From: Demequina sediminicola
GTDB taxonomy: Bacteria; Actinomycetota; Actinomycetes; Actinomycetales; Demequinaceae
Direction of reading: 5' to 3'
Assembly (NCBI RefSeq): GCF_000975055.1
Contig: NZ_BBRB01000004.1
Location: forward strand, 116,171 to 180,170
Length of the DNA: 64,000 bases
Positions 27,184-36,094 of the stretch are shown piece after piece (the first letter of the stretch is position 1; each line of letters starts with the position of its first letter). Made by a program: the position numbers and the translations under genes. The notes under the pieces were generated by a model. It did no database searches. It was not told the origin of the DNA and saw only the letters and a list, made by a program, of their open reading frames with translations.

Positions 27184-27882
27184 GTGCCACGCTTACCCCG
27201 ACTTGATGCGGCGCGTCAGCAGGCAGTCTCTGTTGCGCTGGCGACCGGGGCCTATGCCATCAGTTTTGGCGCGCTCTCCGTCGCGGCAGGTCTCGACCTG
27301 TGGCAAACGATGGCTCTCAGCTTGCTGGTGTTCTCCGGAGGCTCACAATTCGCCTTCGTCGGAGTGATAGGCGCTGGTGGGACCGCTGGGGCGGCCGTCG
27401 CGACCAGCACCTTCCTGGGGCTACGCAATGGTTTCTATGGTGTGAGCCTCGCACCCATACTGAGGCCGATGCATGGCTGGCGGCGTGCCTGGGCAGCTCA
27501 CATGACCATTGACGAGTCAACCGCCGTGGCATTGGCGCAACCAGCGAATGACCCCAAAGCACGCCGCGCAGGGTTTTGGTGGACTGGAGTTGGTGTCTTT
27601 CTCGCGTGGAACGCCGTCACGGTCGTCGGTGCACTGCTCGGTTCCCGCATCGGCGACCCCGCTCAGTGGGGCCTTGATGCGGCAGCGGCCGCAGCCTTCC
27701 TCGGCCTCCTGTGGCCTCGCCTTGCAAGCCGTCCAGCCCAGGCCGTCGCAGCAGCATCGGCCCTCCTCGCACTCGCGCTCACTCCGGTTCTCCCTTCCGG
27801 CCTACCAATTTTGGCAGCCGCGCTCGTGGCGGTCATTGCAGGGTGGCGTGCGCCAAGCTCCGCCAAGGAGGTGCCCGAATGA
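27184..27882 (+). CDS. azlC: AzlC-family branched-chain amino acid exporter subunit
   Basis: AzlC and AzlD form an exporter of branched-chain amino acids and analogues (BrnFE in Corynebacterium). The 232-residue protein has the family region YAISFGALSVAAGLDLWQTMALSLLVFSGGSQFAF and about six to seven membrane segments, and starts at a GTG. The azlD ATG overlaps its stop by four bases and has AAGGAGG inside the azlC end. No Lrp-type regulator is next to it. Confidence 0.92.
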   Translation: MPRLPRLDAARQQAVSVALATGAYAISFGALSVAAGLDLWQTMALSLLVFSGGSQFAFVGVIGAGGTAGAAVATSTFLGLRNGFYGVSLAPILRPMHGWRRAWAAHMTIDESTAVALAQPANDPKARRAGFWWTGVGVFLAWNAVTVVGALLGSRIGDPAQWGLDAAAAAAFLGLLWPRLASRPAQAVAAASALLALALTPVLPSGLPILAAALVAVIAGWRAPSSAKEVPE

Positions 27883-28202
27883 GCGACTACGCACTGATGT
27901 GGATCGCGATCGCGGCAGCCGGGCTGCTGGCGTGGGCCACCAAATTCGCTGGACATGTTGTCCCAGAAACCTGGCTAGAGAATCCCCGCGTTCACCGCAT
28001 CGCCGCCTATGTGTCCGTGGCGCTTCTCTCCGCACTCTTCGCTGTGCAGTCGTTTACTTCGGGCACCACCCTCGTCATCGATGCGCGCATCGCTGCTGTT
28101 GGCGTGGCGGCACTGTTGCTGTGGCGCAAAGCGCCGTTCATCGTGGTGGTTTTTGTTGCTGCGGGTGTGGCTGCAGGGCTACGTGCATTGGGCTGGGGTT
28201 AG
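27879..28202 (+). CDS. azlD: AzlD-family branched-chain amino acid exporter subunit
   Basis: The product is 107 residues with three to four membrane segments and the AzlD pattern (WATKFAGHVVPETWL, then FAVQSFTSGTTLVIDAR). It is the small partner of AzlC. The ATG at 27879 is chosen because AAGGAGG sits seven bases upstream and the four-base overlap with azlC is typical; longer frames upstream would run inside azlC. The gene converges on the ZIP transporter gene with only seven bases between stops. Confidence 0.9.
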   Translation: MSDYALMWIAIAAAGLLAWATKFAGHVVPETWLENPRVHRIAAYVSVALLSALFAVQSFTSGTTLVIDARIAAVGVAALLLWRKAPFIVVVFVAAGVAAGLRALGWG

Positions 28203-28209
28203 CGGATCG

Positions 28210-28959
28210 CTATGTCAGCTCATTCAGAATGAACGCGACGAGGAAGCCCGCTGCCGCCAACAGTCCAGTCGCCCAGTGATCCTCGTGGAACGCCTCTGGA
28301 ATCATCGCATTACAGACCATGGCCAGCAGCGCCCCCGCCGCCAGCGAAACGATCACTGCAATGAGTTCTGCTGGGGCATCGGCCAGGAGCGCCGCTCCCA
28401 CGACCGCGGCTAGCGTCGCAATTGCCGTAATCCCACCCCACAGCCCGAACACTTGTGCCGCAGAGCGGCCCGACCGCTTGAGTGGCACCGTGCCCGCTAG
28501 TCCCTCTGGGATGTTGCTCAACCCAATAGCGGCCACAATCGCAAACGGAAATCCAGATGCGGCACTGAGACCAATCACCATCGCCTCGGGGATCCCATCC
28601 AGAAGCGCACCGACAGCGATCGCTCCGCCATTGCCGGACGAATCGCCTCCACGGCGCGCAGTGATGTTGCGCGAGTGATGGCGGCTCGCGGCTCTTGATC
28701 GCGACGCAATCACCCGGTCACCGCCCACGTACATCACCGCACCCACCGAGAAGCCAAGCACCACGGGCCACACTCCCCCGCCCTCAGCAGCCTCCGCCAC
28801 CAATTCCAGTGCGAGCGTCGCCAGCATCACGCCAGCACCGAAAGCCATCACGCCTGCCACTACCCGGCGCGGCACATCCCAGAACCAACCAATCGCCGCG
28901 CCGATCAGCAGCGTGCCAATCCCGATAGCGCTGGCTACAGCTGCAATTCCGACGGTCAT
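28210..28959 (-). CDS. ZIP-family divalent metal transporter
   Basis: The 249-residue membrane protein has about eight segments and the ZIP signatures in helices four and five: LLDGIPEAMVIG and GLSNIPEGLAG. The variable loop between helices three and four contains two adjacent histidines and several arginines (RSRAASRHHSRN). ZIP proteins bring zinc, iron or manganese into the cytoplasm; which metal is not evident. It stands alone on the minus strand, divergent from the GNAT gene at 29004 and convergent with azlD. Confidence 0.85.
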   Translation of the reverse strand: MTVGIAAVASAIGIGTLLIGAAIGWFWDVPRRVVAGVMAFGAGVMLATLALELVAEAAEGGGVWPVVLGFSVGAVMYVGGDRVIASRSRAASRHHSRNITARRGGDSSGNGGAIAVGALLDGIPEAMVIGLSAASGFPFAIVAAIGLSNIPEGLAGTVPLKRSGRSAAQVFGLWGGITAIATLAAVVGAALLADAPAELIAVIVSLAAGALLAMVCNAMIPEAFHEDHWATGLLAAAGFLVAFILNELT

Positions 28960-29003
28960 GACGTCAGCCTATCCACCGCGTGAATCCGCGTACCCTGGTG
29001 CAC

Positions 29004-29501
29004 ATGCCTACTGCAGATGTCTCCGCCCGTCCCGCCGTTCCCGGAGATGAAGAGGACATCGCTCAGATCCAGCTCGACGCCTGGAGCGGGATGTTGGGTG
29101 CCGAGGCAGTGGCCGGGCTTCCACGCGATCAGATTTTGGCGCAGTGGACCGCTGCCATCGAGGCTCCTCCGACGCGCGAACACCGCATGTTTGTCGCCAC
29201 AGAAGCAGGCAACGTCGTCGGTTTCGCAGCGCTTGCCATCAACGAGGTGATTGCCCTCGAGGTGTCCCCCGAACATCGCCGCGCCGGTCACGGTTCGCGG
29301 TTGCTCGCCGCATGCGTCGACACCATGAAGATCTTTGGTGCAGTCGAGGCACGAGCATGGGCCATTGACGGAGACAGTGAACGCGAGGCGTTCCTCACCT
29401 CAGCAGGGTTTGGACGCGGAGGTATTCGTCGCGGGATCGATGGCCCCCAGGAGGAACTGCACGAACAACTCTGGCGTGCCGCGATTGACCACCAAGCCTG
29501 A
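29004..29501 (+). CDS. GNAT-family N-acetyltransferase
   Basis: The 165-residue protein is a single GNAT domain; acetyl-CoA motif A is VIALEVSPEHRRAGHGSRLLAAC, with the R-R-x-G-x-G loop intact, and motif B is FLTSAGF. The substrate is unknown. The ATG at 29004 has TACCCT (28991-28996) just upstream, so the message may be leaderless; a GTG at 28980 is the other option. It converges on the small membrane protein gene ending at 29542. Confidence 0.8.
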   Translation: MPTADVSARPAVPGDEEDIAQIQLDAWSGMLGAEAVAGLPRDQILAQWTAAIEAPPTREHRMFVATEAGNVVGFAALAINEVIALEVSPEHRRAGHGSRLLAACVDTMKIFGAVEARAWAIDGDSEREAFLTSAGFGRGGIRRGIDGPQEELHEQLWRAAIDHQA

Positions 29502-29541
29502 AATCAGCGGGTCGAGAACTCAGGCCCCTGACACATCAGAG

Positions 29542-29997
29542 TCAGCGACGTCGGTAGAGATCGGCTGCGTGACGCAACGACTTGCGTGCCATCGAACGGT
29601 CCCGGTTCTCCTCGTACGCATACGCAACGGTGAACCACGCTTCCCAGCTGTCGGGTTCAGCATCGACATCCGCGCGGGCCTCCCTGTACGCCACCTCGCC
29701 TGCCTCCGCAGTCAAACGACCCATCGTGGTCACTTCGCCTTGAAACGCGGGCAGTTCGCCTCGTGCTTCCAGTTCACGAGCCATCTTCTGCACCGTCATG
29801 CCTAGGCGCCACTCCACAATCAGGTACCAACCGGCGATCACAGGTAGCACCATCATCGCAATACCCAAAGTTCGGGCCTGCCACTCGCCCGTCGAAATCA
29901 GGATCCAGGCGAACTCCGCAACGAACGCCACATACATAGCCAAGATCACCGTCATGGCGACGGCTCCCAAGAATGCTGGGGAACGCATCAATCTCAT
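29542..29997 (-). CDS. Conserved membrane protein downstream of dapB, TPR-like C-terminus
   Basis: The 151-residue product has two membrane segments (about 10-34 and 43-62) and a cytoplasmic helical C-terminus with a TPR-like pattern (EPDSWEAWFTVAYAYEENRDRSMARKS in outline). Proteins of this build often follow dapB in actinobacteria; function is unknown. Its ATG comes two bases before the dapB TAA in plus coordinates, that is, directly after the dapB stop, so it is translated as part of the dapB message. Confidence 0.72.
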   Translation of the reverse strand: MRLMRSPAFLGAVAMTVILAMYVAFVAEFAWILISTGEWQARTLGIAMMVLPVIAGWYLIVEWRLGMTVQKMARELEARGELPAFQGEVTTMGRLTAEAGEVAYREARADVDAEPDSWEAWFTVAYAYEENRDRSMARKSLRHAADLYRRR

Positions 29998-30741
29998 TTA
30001 GAGGCTCATGAACTGGTCGAGCCCCACGGTCAGACCGGTGTGCTGACCGACCTGACGCACTCCAAGCAACACCCCGGGCATAAACGACACGCGGTCGAAG
30101 CTGTCAGTGCGAATAGTGAATGCCTCGCCCTCATTACCGAAGAGAATTTCCTCGTGCGCGACCATTCCACGAAGCCTGACCGCATGGACGTTAACGCCGT
30201 CAATACTCGCTCCGCGCGCGCCGTCGGGGTCATGGGTAGTCGCATCGGGACTCGCCCCAAGCCCTGCCGCAGTCCTGGAAGCGGCGATGCCCTGCGCGGT
30301 GTGCACTGCAGTGCCCGAAGGCGCATCGACCTTGTTCGGATGATGAAGTTCTACGATCTCCGCAGACTCGAAGTACGGGGCCGCCATGGCAGCGAAACGC
30401 ATAGCCAAGACAGCACCCAGAGCGAAGTTGGGCGCGATGAGCACACCAAGTTCAGGGCGCTCCTGGAGGTGCTCGCGAACCCGGCCCAGAGCGTCGTTCG
30501 TCCACCCGGAAGTGCCCACCACAGCATGAATGCCAGCATCAATCAGTGCGTGAACGTTGGCTTCCGTGGCATCAGGAACGGTGAAATCCACCGCCACCTG
30601 AGCGCCCGCACGTGCCGCTTCCGCAATGTCGTCGCCTGCATCGAGAGCAGACACCACCTGCAGGTCCTCGGCCTGAGTGACCGCATTGACGACGTTCGTT
30701 CCCATGCGCCCCGAGGCGCCCAACACTGCGACATTGATCAT
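29998..30741 (-). CDS. dapB: 4-hydroxy-tetrahydrodipicolinate reductase
   Basis: DapB performs the second committed step of the diaminopimelate pathway, after DapA. The 247-residue protein has the nucleotide-binding VLGASGRMG at the N-terminus and the substrate motif ELHHPNKVDAPSGTA with the catalytic His and Lys. It is at the end of the pnp-M16-dapB run, 34 bases after the protease gene. Separation from dapA by about 7 kb of unrelated genes is notable. Confidence 0.96.
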   Translation of the reverse strand: MINVAVLGASGRMGTNVVNAVTQAEDLQVVSALDAGDDIAEAARAGAQVAVDFTVPDATEANVHALIDAGIHAVVGTSGWTNDALGRVREHLQERPELGVLIAPNFALGAVLAMRFAAMAAPYFESAEIVELHHPNKVDAPSGTAVHTAQGIAASRTAAGLGASPDATTHDPDGARGASIDGVNVHAVRLRGMVAHEEILFGNEGEAFTIRTDSFDRVSFMPGVLLGVRQVGQHTGLTVGLDQFMSL

Positions 30742-30775
30742 GGCTCTACTCTAAGGGAGCCGCAGCGTCGTCAGG

Positions 30776-32098
30776 TCAGTCGCGTGCGGGTCCGACCCGC
30801 ACGCTCACACGCTCACGCGACGCAAGATCCGCGGCCAGGGCCACGACGTCATCGGCAGTGACCGCGCGCACACGATCAAGGGACTCGCCGATGCTCCACA
30901 GTTCTCCCTGAACTAGTTCCGCGCGTCCAAGGCGGGCCATGCGCGAATACGAGTCCTCGAGACGCAGGACCGTGGTGCCAGCAATCTGCCCCTGCGCTCG
31001 CTCCAGTTCCTCGGCAGTGATGCCCTCGGCCAGACGCTCAAGTTCAGAGCCGAGGAGACGTTCCACCTCATCGGCATTGGAAGGGTTACAGGCGGCGTAC
31101 ATGCCCCAGACGCCCGTGTCCGCGCTTGGGGCACCAAACGAGTAGACGCCGTACGTCAGGCCGCGCTTTTCACGGATCTCCTGGAAGAGTCGCGACGACA
31201 TTCCGCCACCGAGAATTGCATTGGCCACCGCCAACACCGAACGCCGTTCATCGGTGCCACGGAAACCCCGCGTACCCAGCAGCACGTGGGACTGCTCCAA
31301 ATCTCGGTTGACTCGCACCTCGGACACCAACCCCGCGTCGACTGGGGCGAGCGGGTCGCGTCGCGGCAACGGCGCCCGGTTCTCCGTCAGATCCCAGCCT
31401 CCAGCGTTCAGCGCCTCAGCCACCTGTGCGCAGACCGTGTCGTGGTCCACTCCCCCAGCCGCGGCAATGATCAGGCCCTCAGGCACATAGTGCTCGCGAT
31501 AGTGCGCAGCCACGGCATCCCGTGTCACCCCGCGAATAATGTCCGGCGTGCCACCAATGGGGCGCCCCAATGGATGCCCATCGAGCACCGCCTCAGTGAA
31601 CCGCTCATGTGCGACGTCCCCCGGATCGTCCTCACTCATCGCGAGTTCCTCAAGAATGACGCCGCGTTCCATCTCGAAGTCAGCATCGTCCAGGCGTGCC
31701 GACGTCACCATGTCGCAAATCACGTCGATTGCCAGCGGGAGGTCCTGATCGATGATGCGCGCGTAGTAGCAGGTGAATTCCTTGCCGGTCATGGCGTTCG
31801 ACTCGCCACCCACGCGGTCAAAGGCAACCGCAATGTCCTGTGCGCTACGGCGTTGGGTGCCCTTAAAGAGCAGGTGCTCGAGGAAGTGCGTGGATCCTGC
31901 GTGCTCGGGAGTTTCGTCACGACTTCCCACTCCTACCCATGCCCCGACCGTCGCAGAGCGCATGCCTGGAATGTGCTCCGTGAGTACGCGCACACCGCCA
32001 GGCAGGACCGAGCGGTGGATGACCGCACCATGATCCTGTTCGACAGCGAGGTGAGCGCCGATGGACTCGGCGGAGACAAGTGGGAGAGCATGAGGCAT
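30776..32098 (-). CDS. M16-family zinc metalloprotease
   Basis: The 440-residue enzyme has the inverted zinc motif H71-x-x-E74-H75 (STHFLEH) and the distal glutamate in the VILEELAMSEDDP stretch, with two M16 halves, the second lacking the metal site as normal. Bacterial members with this place next to pnp (for example PepR-type proteins) degrade small peptides; the natural substrate is not known. It follows pnp after 109 bases, a gap that contains a stem-loop. Confidence 0.92.
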   Translation of the reverse strand: MPHALPLVSAESIGAHLAVEQDHGAVIHRSVLPGGVRVLTEHIPGMRSATVGAWVGVGSRDETPEHAGSTHFLEHLLFKGTQRRSAQDIAVAFDRVGGESNAMTGKEFTCYYARIIDQDLPLAIDVICDMVTSARLDDADFEMERGVILEELAMSEDDPGDVAHERFTEAVLDGHPLGRPIGGTPDIIRGVTRDAVAAHYREHYVPEGLIIAAAGGVDHDTVCAQVAEALNAGGWDLTENRAPLPRRDPLAPVDAGLVSEVRVNRDLEQSHVLLGTRGFRGTDERRSVLAVANAILGGGMSSRLFQEIREKRGLTYGVYSFGAPSADTGVWGMYAACNPSNADEVERLLGSELERLAEGITAEELERAQGQIAGTTVLRLEDSYSRMARLGRAELVQGELWSIGESLDRVRAVTADDVVALAADLASRERVSVRVGPARD

Positions 32099-32151
32099 AC
32101 GGGCGAGCCTAACTGGTCATGATGGTGTCACTGTGCGAGGCCGGACATGCC

Positions 32152-32187
32152 ACGAGGGCGGCCCCGGCGAACCGGAACCGCCCTCGT
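32152..32187 (-). terminator. Stem-loop downstream of pnp, possible weak terminator
   Basis: ACGAGGGCGG (32152-32161) pairs perfectly with CCGCCCTCGT (32178-32187) around a 16-base loop. It begins 20 bases after the pnp stop on the minus strand. No T-run follows, so it may be a U-less terminator, a 3'-end stabiliser or an RNA-processing site between pnp and the M16 gene. Confidence 0.5.
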
Positions 32188-32207
32188 GAGCGTGAAAGTC
32201 GGGCGAA

Positions 32208-34406
32208 TTACTCGCCGTCCTCCTCAGAACCTTCTTCGACGACACCCAGCGACAGCTTGCCGCGCGGGTCGACCTCTTCGATCTGGACCTGAATCTTCTG
32301 GCCGATGGAGAGTACGTCCTCGACGTTCTCCACACGCTTGCCACCCACGAGCTTGCGGATCTGCGAGATGTGCAGCAGTCCGTCCTTACCGGGGCTGAGC
32401 GAGATGAAGGCACCGAAGGCGACCGTCTTCACGACGGTACCGACGAAGCGCTCGCCAACCTCAGGCACGTGCGGGTTCGCGATCGCGTTGACTGCAGCGC
32501 GTGCAGCCTCGGCGGACGGGCCGTCAACAGCACCGATGAACACGGTGCCGTCGTCCTCGATCGAGATGTCCGCACCAGTGTCGTCCTGGATCTGGTTGAT
32601 CATCTTGCCCTTAGGGCCAATGACCTCACCGATCTTGTCGACAGGCACACGCACCGTGATGATGCGAGGAGCAAAGTCGCTCATCTCATCAGGCTCGGAA
32701 ATGGCCTGCTCCATGACATCAAGGATGTGCAGACGCGCGTCCTTGGCCTGGCCCAAGGCGCCCTTCAGCACCGAGGCGGGGATACCGTCGAGCTTGGTGT
32801 CCAGCTGGATGGCGGTCACGAACTCGCGAGTACCGGCAACCTTGAAGTCCATGTCACCGAAGGCATCTTCGGCGCCGAGGATGTCGGTCAGAGCCGCATA
32901 GCGGGTCTCACCGTCAACGGTGTCGGACACGAGGCCCATGGCGATACCGGCAACAGGAGCCTTCAGAGGCACACCGGCGTTGTACATCGCGAGGGTCGAG
33001 GCACACACAGAACCCATCGAGGTGGAGCCGTTGGAGCCCAGAGCCTCGGAGACCTGACGGATCGCGTAGGGGAAGTCCTCACGCGAGGGCAGGACGGGAA
33101 CGAGCGCGCGCTCTGCGAGTGCACCGTGGCCGATTTCGCGGCGCTTGGGGCTTCCCACACGGCCGGTTTCACCGGTCGAGAAGGGCGGGAAGTTGTAGTG
33201 GTGCATGTAGCGCTTCTTCGTCTCGGGGTTAAACGAGTCGATCTGCTGTTCCATCTTGAGCATGTTCAGGGTGGTGATACCCATGATCTGGGTCTCGCCG
33301 CGCTCGAAGATTGCGGAACCGTGCACGCGAGGGATCGGGCCAACCTCTGCCGACAGCGGACGAATGTCCTCGAGGCCACGGCCGTCGATACGAACGCCGT
33401 CCTTGAGAATGCGCTGACGGATGGTCTGCTTGGTCACGGAGCGAATTGCTGCCGAGACCTCCTTTTCGCGGCCTTCGAACTGCTCAGCGAAGTTCTCGAG
33501 TGCTCCGGCCTTGATCTCGTCGAGGCGGTTCTCGCGCTCCGCCTTGTCTGCGATCTGCAGAGCGGCAGTGAGGTCTGCGGCCACGAAGGGCTCCACAGCA
33601 GCGAACACGTCATCCTGGTAGTCCAGGAAACGGGGGAACTCGACGGTCTCCTTGGCAGCCTTGTCAGCAAGCTCCTGCTGAGCATCGCACAGCGACTTGA
33701 TGAAGGGCTTGGCAGCCTCAAGGCCTTCTGCCACGACCTCTTCGGTAGGTGCCTGGGCACCCTCGGAGACGAGGTTGAAGGCGTCATCGGTGGCTTCTGC
33801 TTCGACCATCATGATGGCGACGTCGTCACCCACGATACGGCCGGCGACAACCATTTCGAAGACCGCGCGGTCCTTCTCGGAGTAGCGCGGGAAGGCGACC
33901 CACTGGCCGTCGATGAGCGACACACGCACACCGCCGATGGGGCCGGAGAACGGGAGGCCGGAGAGCTGAGTCGACATCGATGCGGCGTTGATAGCCAAGG
34001 TGTCGTAGGCGTCTTCGGGGTTGATGGCCAGCACGTCGATGACGACCTGGACCTCGTTGCGCAGACCCGACACGAACGACGGACGCAGCGGACGGTCGAT
34101 CAGACGGCAGGTCAGAATCGCGTCGGTCGAGGGACGGCCCTCGCGACGGAAGAACGAGCCGGGGATCTTGCCGGCTGCATACGAACGCTCTTCTACGTCC
34201 ACCGTGAGGGGGAAGAAGTCAAAGCCATCGCGGGGGTGCTTGCCAGCCGTGGTGGCCGACAGCAGCATCGTGTCGTTGTCGAGGTAAGCGGCAACCGAAC
34301 CGGCGGCCTGCTTGGCCAGACGGCCAGTCTCAAAGCGGACAGTGCGGGTGCCGAACGAACCATTGTCGATGGTCGCCTCGGCGAACTGAATTTCGGGTCC
34401 TTCCAT
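32208..34406 (-). CDS. pnp: Polyribonucleotide nucleotidyltransferase (PNPase)
   Basis: PNPase degrades RNA 3'-5' using phosphate and can also add tails. The 732-residue enzyme has two RNase PH-like halves around an alpha-helical domain, then a KH domain ([15 protein letters not shown], about 600-660) and an S1 domain ([17 protein letters not shown]) with an acidic end. The ATG at 34406 is chosen as family start; its Shine-Dalgarno sequence (GGAG) lies in the arm of a small hairpin. rpsO is upstream with a terminator between, as in E. coli. Confidence 0.97.
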   Translation of the reverse strand: MEGPEIQFAEATIDNGSFGTRTVRFETGRLAKQAAGSVAAYLDNDTMLLSATTAGKHPRDGFDFFPLTVDVEERSYAAGKIPGSFFRREGRPSTDAILTCRLIDRPLRPSFVSGLRNEVQVVIDVLAINPEDAYDTLAINAASMSTQLSGLPFSGPIGGVRVSLIDGQWVAFPRYSEKDRAVFEMVVAGRIVGDDVAIMMVEAEATDDAFNLVSEGAQAPTEEVVAEGLEAAKPFIKSLCDAQQELADKAAKETVEFPRFLDYQDDVFAAVEPFVAADLTAALQIADKAERENRLDEIKAGALENFAEQFEGREKEVSAAIRSVTKQTIRQRILKDGVRIDGRGLEDIRPLSAEVGPIPRVHGSAIFERGETQIMGITTLNMLKMEQQIDSFNPETKKRYMHHYNFPPFSTGETGRVGSPKRREIGHGALAERALVPVLPSREDFPYAIRQVSEALGSNGSTSMGSVCASTLAMYNAGVPLKAPVAGIAMGLVSDTVDGETRYAALTDILGAEDAFGDMDFKVAGTREFVTAIQLDTKLDGIPASVLKGALGQAKDARLHILDVMEQAISEPDEMSDFAPRIITVRVPVDKIGEVIGPKGKMINQIQDDTGADISIEDDGTVFIGAVDGPSAEAARAAVNAIANPHVPEVGERFVGTVVKTVAFGAFISLSPGKDGLLHISQIRKLVGGKRVENVEDVLSIGQKIQVQIEEVDPRGKLSLGVVEEGSEEDGE

Positions 34407-34416
34407 GTGGGAAGTC

Positions 34417-34435
34417 GCTCCGTTTCTTTCGGAGC
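34417..34435 (-). promoter_or_regulatory. Hairpin overlapping the pnp Shine-Dalgarno sequence
   Basis: On the minus strand GCTCCG pairs with CGGAGC around a seven-base A-rich loop. The second arm contains GGAG, the only good ribosome-binding sequence before the pnp ATG 10 bases on. Folding would hide it. This recalls, but does not prove, the post-transcriptional autocontrol known for pnp in E. coli. Confidence 0.45.
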
Positions 34436-34707
34436 AGGCCAAGCGAACTTAAGGGGCTCCTTGTGAACCTCACTGATCGTCAGTCGACATAGTCAGACAT
34501 GCACCCGCATCACACGTGCGAGGGGTTCTGCCCATCTCCACCGAGGATCAGCGTCCAGCTGGCCTGCCAGGTGTATGAAATTGGGCTCCGCCTACAACGG
34601 CGGGCCTTGTCCATGATAACAGTCTGGCAACGCTCGCGGCGGGCACAGCCATCGGCGCGCCGACCAGCCGCGTCGGCGCGCCCTACCTGCTCGGCGCCAA
34701 GAATGCG
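34436..34707. other. rpsO-pnp intergenic region
   Basis: The gap between rpsO and pnp totals 365 bases. Besides the pnp hairpin and the rpsO terminator it holds a GC-rich stretch with two GGCGCGCC copies near 34655-34690 and a TATCAT on the minus strand near 34613 that could be a -10 element for pnp, without a clear -35. A plus-strand open frame of 89 codons (34499-34768) lacks a ribosome site and runs through the terminator, so it is not called. Confidence 0.4.
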
Positions 34708-34752
34708 AAAAGCCCGGCCACTCTACCTCCGCGAGGAGGGAGTGACCGGGCC
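34708..34752 (-). terminator. Rho-independent terminator of rpsO
   Basis: On the minus strand GCCCGGTCACTC pairs with GAGTGGCCGGGC, with an inner CCTC/GAGG extension, followed by TTTT. It begins 20 bases after the rpsO stop. Read-through would be needed for rpsO-pnp co-transcription. Confidence 0.85.
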
Positions 34753-34771
34753 GAGCGCGACTGGGTGAGCC

Positions 34772-35041
34772 TTAGCGGCGCAGACCCAGGCGCTCAATCA
34801 GCGTGCGGTAACGAGCAATGTCAACGCGCTGGAGGTACTTGAGCAGGTTGCGACGCTTACCGACGAGCAGCAGCAGGCCACGACGCGAGTGGTGGTCGTG
34901 CTTGTGCTCCTTGAGGTGCTCGGTGAGGTCGTTGATACGCTGCGTGAGGAGCGCGACCTGAACCTCGGGCGAACCAGTGTCACCCTCGACGGTGGCGTAC
35001 TCAGTCATGATGGACTTCTTGGTGGCTGCGTCTAGAGGCAC
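34772..35041 (-). CDS. rpsO: 30S ribosomal protein S15
   Basis: S15 binds 16S rRNA early in small-subunit assembly. The 89-residue protein has the family features [36 protein letters not shown] in pattern and ends in LRR. The start is a GTG with AAGGAG seven bases upstream. A TATAGT hexamer on the minus strand (35132-35137) is a likely -10 element, giving a leader of about 85 bases with self-complementary CCCGG segments. The ribF-rpsO-pnp order usual in actinobacteria is interrupted upstream by the glutamate uptake cluster. Confidence 0.97.
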   Translation of the reverse strand: MPLDAATKKSIMTEYATVEGDTGSPEVQVALLTQRINDLTEHLKEHKHDHHSRRGLLLLVGKRRNLLKYLQRVDIARYRTLIERLGLRR

Positions 35042-35137
35042 GGCTCACTCCTTCTGTATGTCTGTTGCACGGAGCTCCCGGGCATGTTCTCCGGGTGCTT
35101 GGGATCCGCGGCCGTTTCACGGCGACGTTCCACTATA
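35042..35137 (-). promoter_or_regulatory. rpsO promoter -10 and structured leader
   Basis: TATAGT at 35132-35137 (minus strand) is the best -10 hexamer in the gap; no good -35 is visible. The leader between it and the GTG contains CCCGGAG and CCCGGGAGCTCCG segments that can pair in two alternative ways. S15 represses its own translation through a leader structure in several bacteria; this is only a candidate. Confidence 0.4.
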
Positions 35138-35165
35138 CAGCAGGGAGTGCTTGCGCGGCGACCAG

Positions 35166-36014
35166 TCAGTAGCGGTCGAGAATGGGGCGCTGGGGTTCGG
35201 GCAAGACCACACCGGCGGTCTCTTCCCAAGCGTCCAACCAACTGCCGTCATCCATGGCCTCTTCGAGCACATCGTCGATCCACAACCGGAACTCGTCGTC
35301 ATCCACGTCAAGCCCGATGCCGTAAGGCTCAGCGGTGAAGGGCGCGCCGACGATGCGGAACTGTCCGTTGGCCTCTGCGGCGTATCCGGCGAGGATCACG
35401 TCATCGGTGGTGACCACGTCCACTTGCCCTGTGCGGAGCGGTTCAATGCAGTCGGAGTAATCATCGAACAGGACCAACGACGACTCGGGCGCGATCTGGG
35501 CGATCGTCTCCGCGGCAGTCGAGCCCTCAACGGAACACACCTGTTTGCCTTCAAGGTCGAGTGCGGACGTGATTTCCACATCGTCTTTGCGGGTCAAGAG
35601 GCTCTGCCCCGCAACGTAATACGGCCCGGCAAAACCGACGCTCTCTTTGCGCTCGTCAGAGATTGTGTACGTCGCAACGACAAAGTCGACGGTGTCTGCC
35701 GCGATCAAGTTCTCGCGCTCACCTGACGGAGCCTCGACCCATGCAATCCCCGACTCTTCGATGCCGAGTGCGTCCGCCACAATCCGTGCGATCTCGATAT
35801 CGAATCCCTGCGGAACGCCGTCGGAGTCGAGAGCGCCAAAAAGTGGCTGGTCATGCTTGATGCCGATGCGAACCTCACCGGCCTCGGCGAGCTCCGCCAT
35901 GGTGGAGCCACTGGGGTACTCGGTGGAGGAACAACCCGCTACGGACAGCGCAAGAGCAGCCACGGCACCTGCGGCCACCGCTCGTCGTTGCACTACCCCA
36001 TGAGTCATTGTCAT
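35166..36014 (-). CDS. Second glutamate-type ABC transporter solute-binding lipoprotein
   Basis: The 282-residue protein has a lipoprotein signal (lipobox VAGC, Cys at about 28) and a family 3 solute-binding fold (ADALGIEE ... VDFVVATYTISDERKESVGFAGPYY in pattern). It is a paralogue of the GluB-like protein at 37715, sharing the STMAELAEAGE, DERKE and EPYGIGL segments and the DRY ending. It follows the permease genes by 80 bases and may ride on their message or have its own promoter. Amino acid specificity is inferred from the neighbours. Confidence 0.9.
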   Translation of the reverse strand: MTMTHGVVQRRAVAAGAVAALALSVAGCSSTEYPSGSTMAELAEAGEVRIGIKHDQPLFGALDSDGVPQGFDIEIARIVADALGIEESGIAWVEAPSGERENLIAADTVDFVVATYTISDERKESVGFAGPYYVAGQSLLTRKDDVEITSALDLEGKQVCSVEGSTAAETIAQIAPESSLVLFDDYSDCIEPLRTGQVDVVTTDDVILAGYAAEANGQFRIVGAPFTAEPYGIGLDVDDDEFRLWIDDVLEEAMDDGSWLDAWEETAGVVLPEPQRPILDRY

Positions 36015-36094
36015 CGCCCTCTGGCATGTGAGCGTACACGCCTCCGAGAATGACTCAACACACTCCGCGACACCGTCTTCTTGGCTCCCTTGCC

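Noticed and set aside
32370..34466. 698-codon open frame antisense to pnp
   Set aside because: It mirrors pnp codon for codon, has no ribosome site or recognisable domain, and such frames arise opposite highly expressed genes with strong third-position GC bias.
34499..34768. 89-codon plus-strand frame in the rpsO-pnp gap
   Set aside because: No ribosome site, unusual composition and passage through the rpsO terminator stem.
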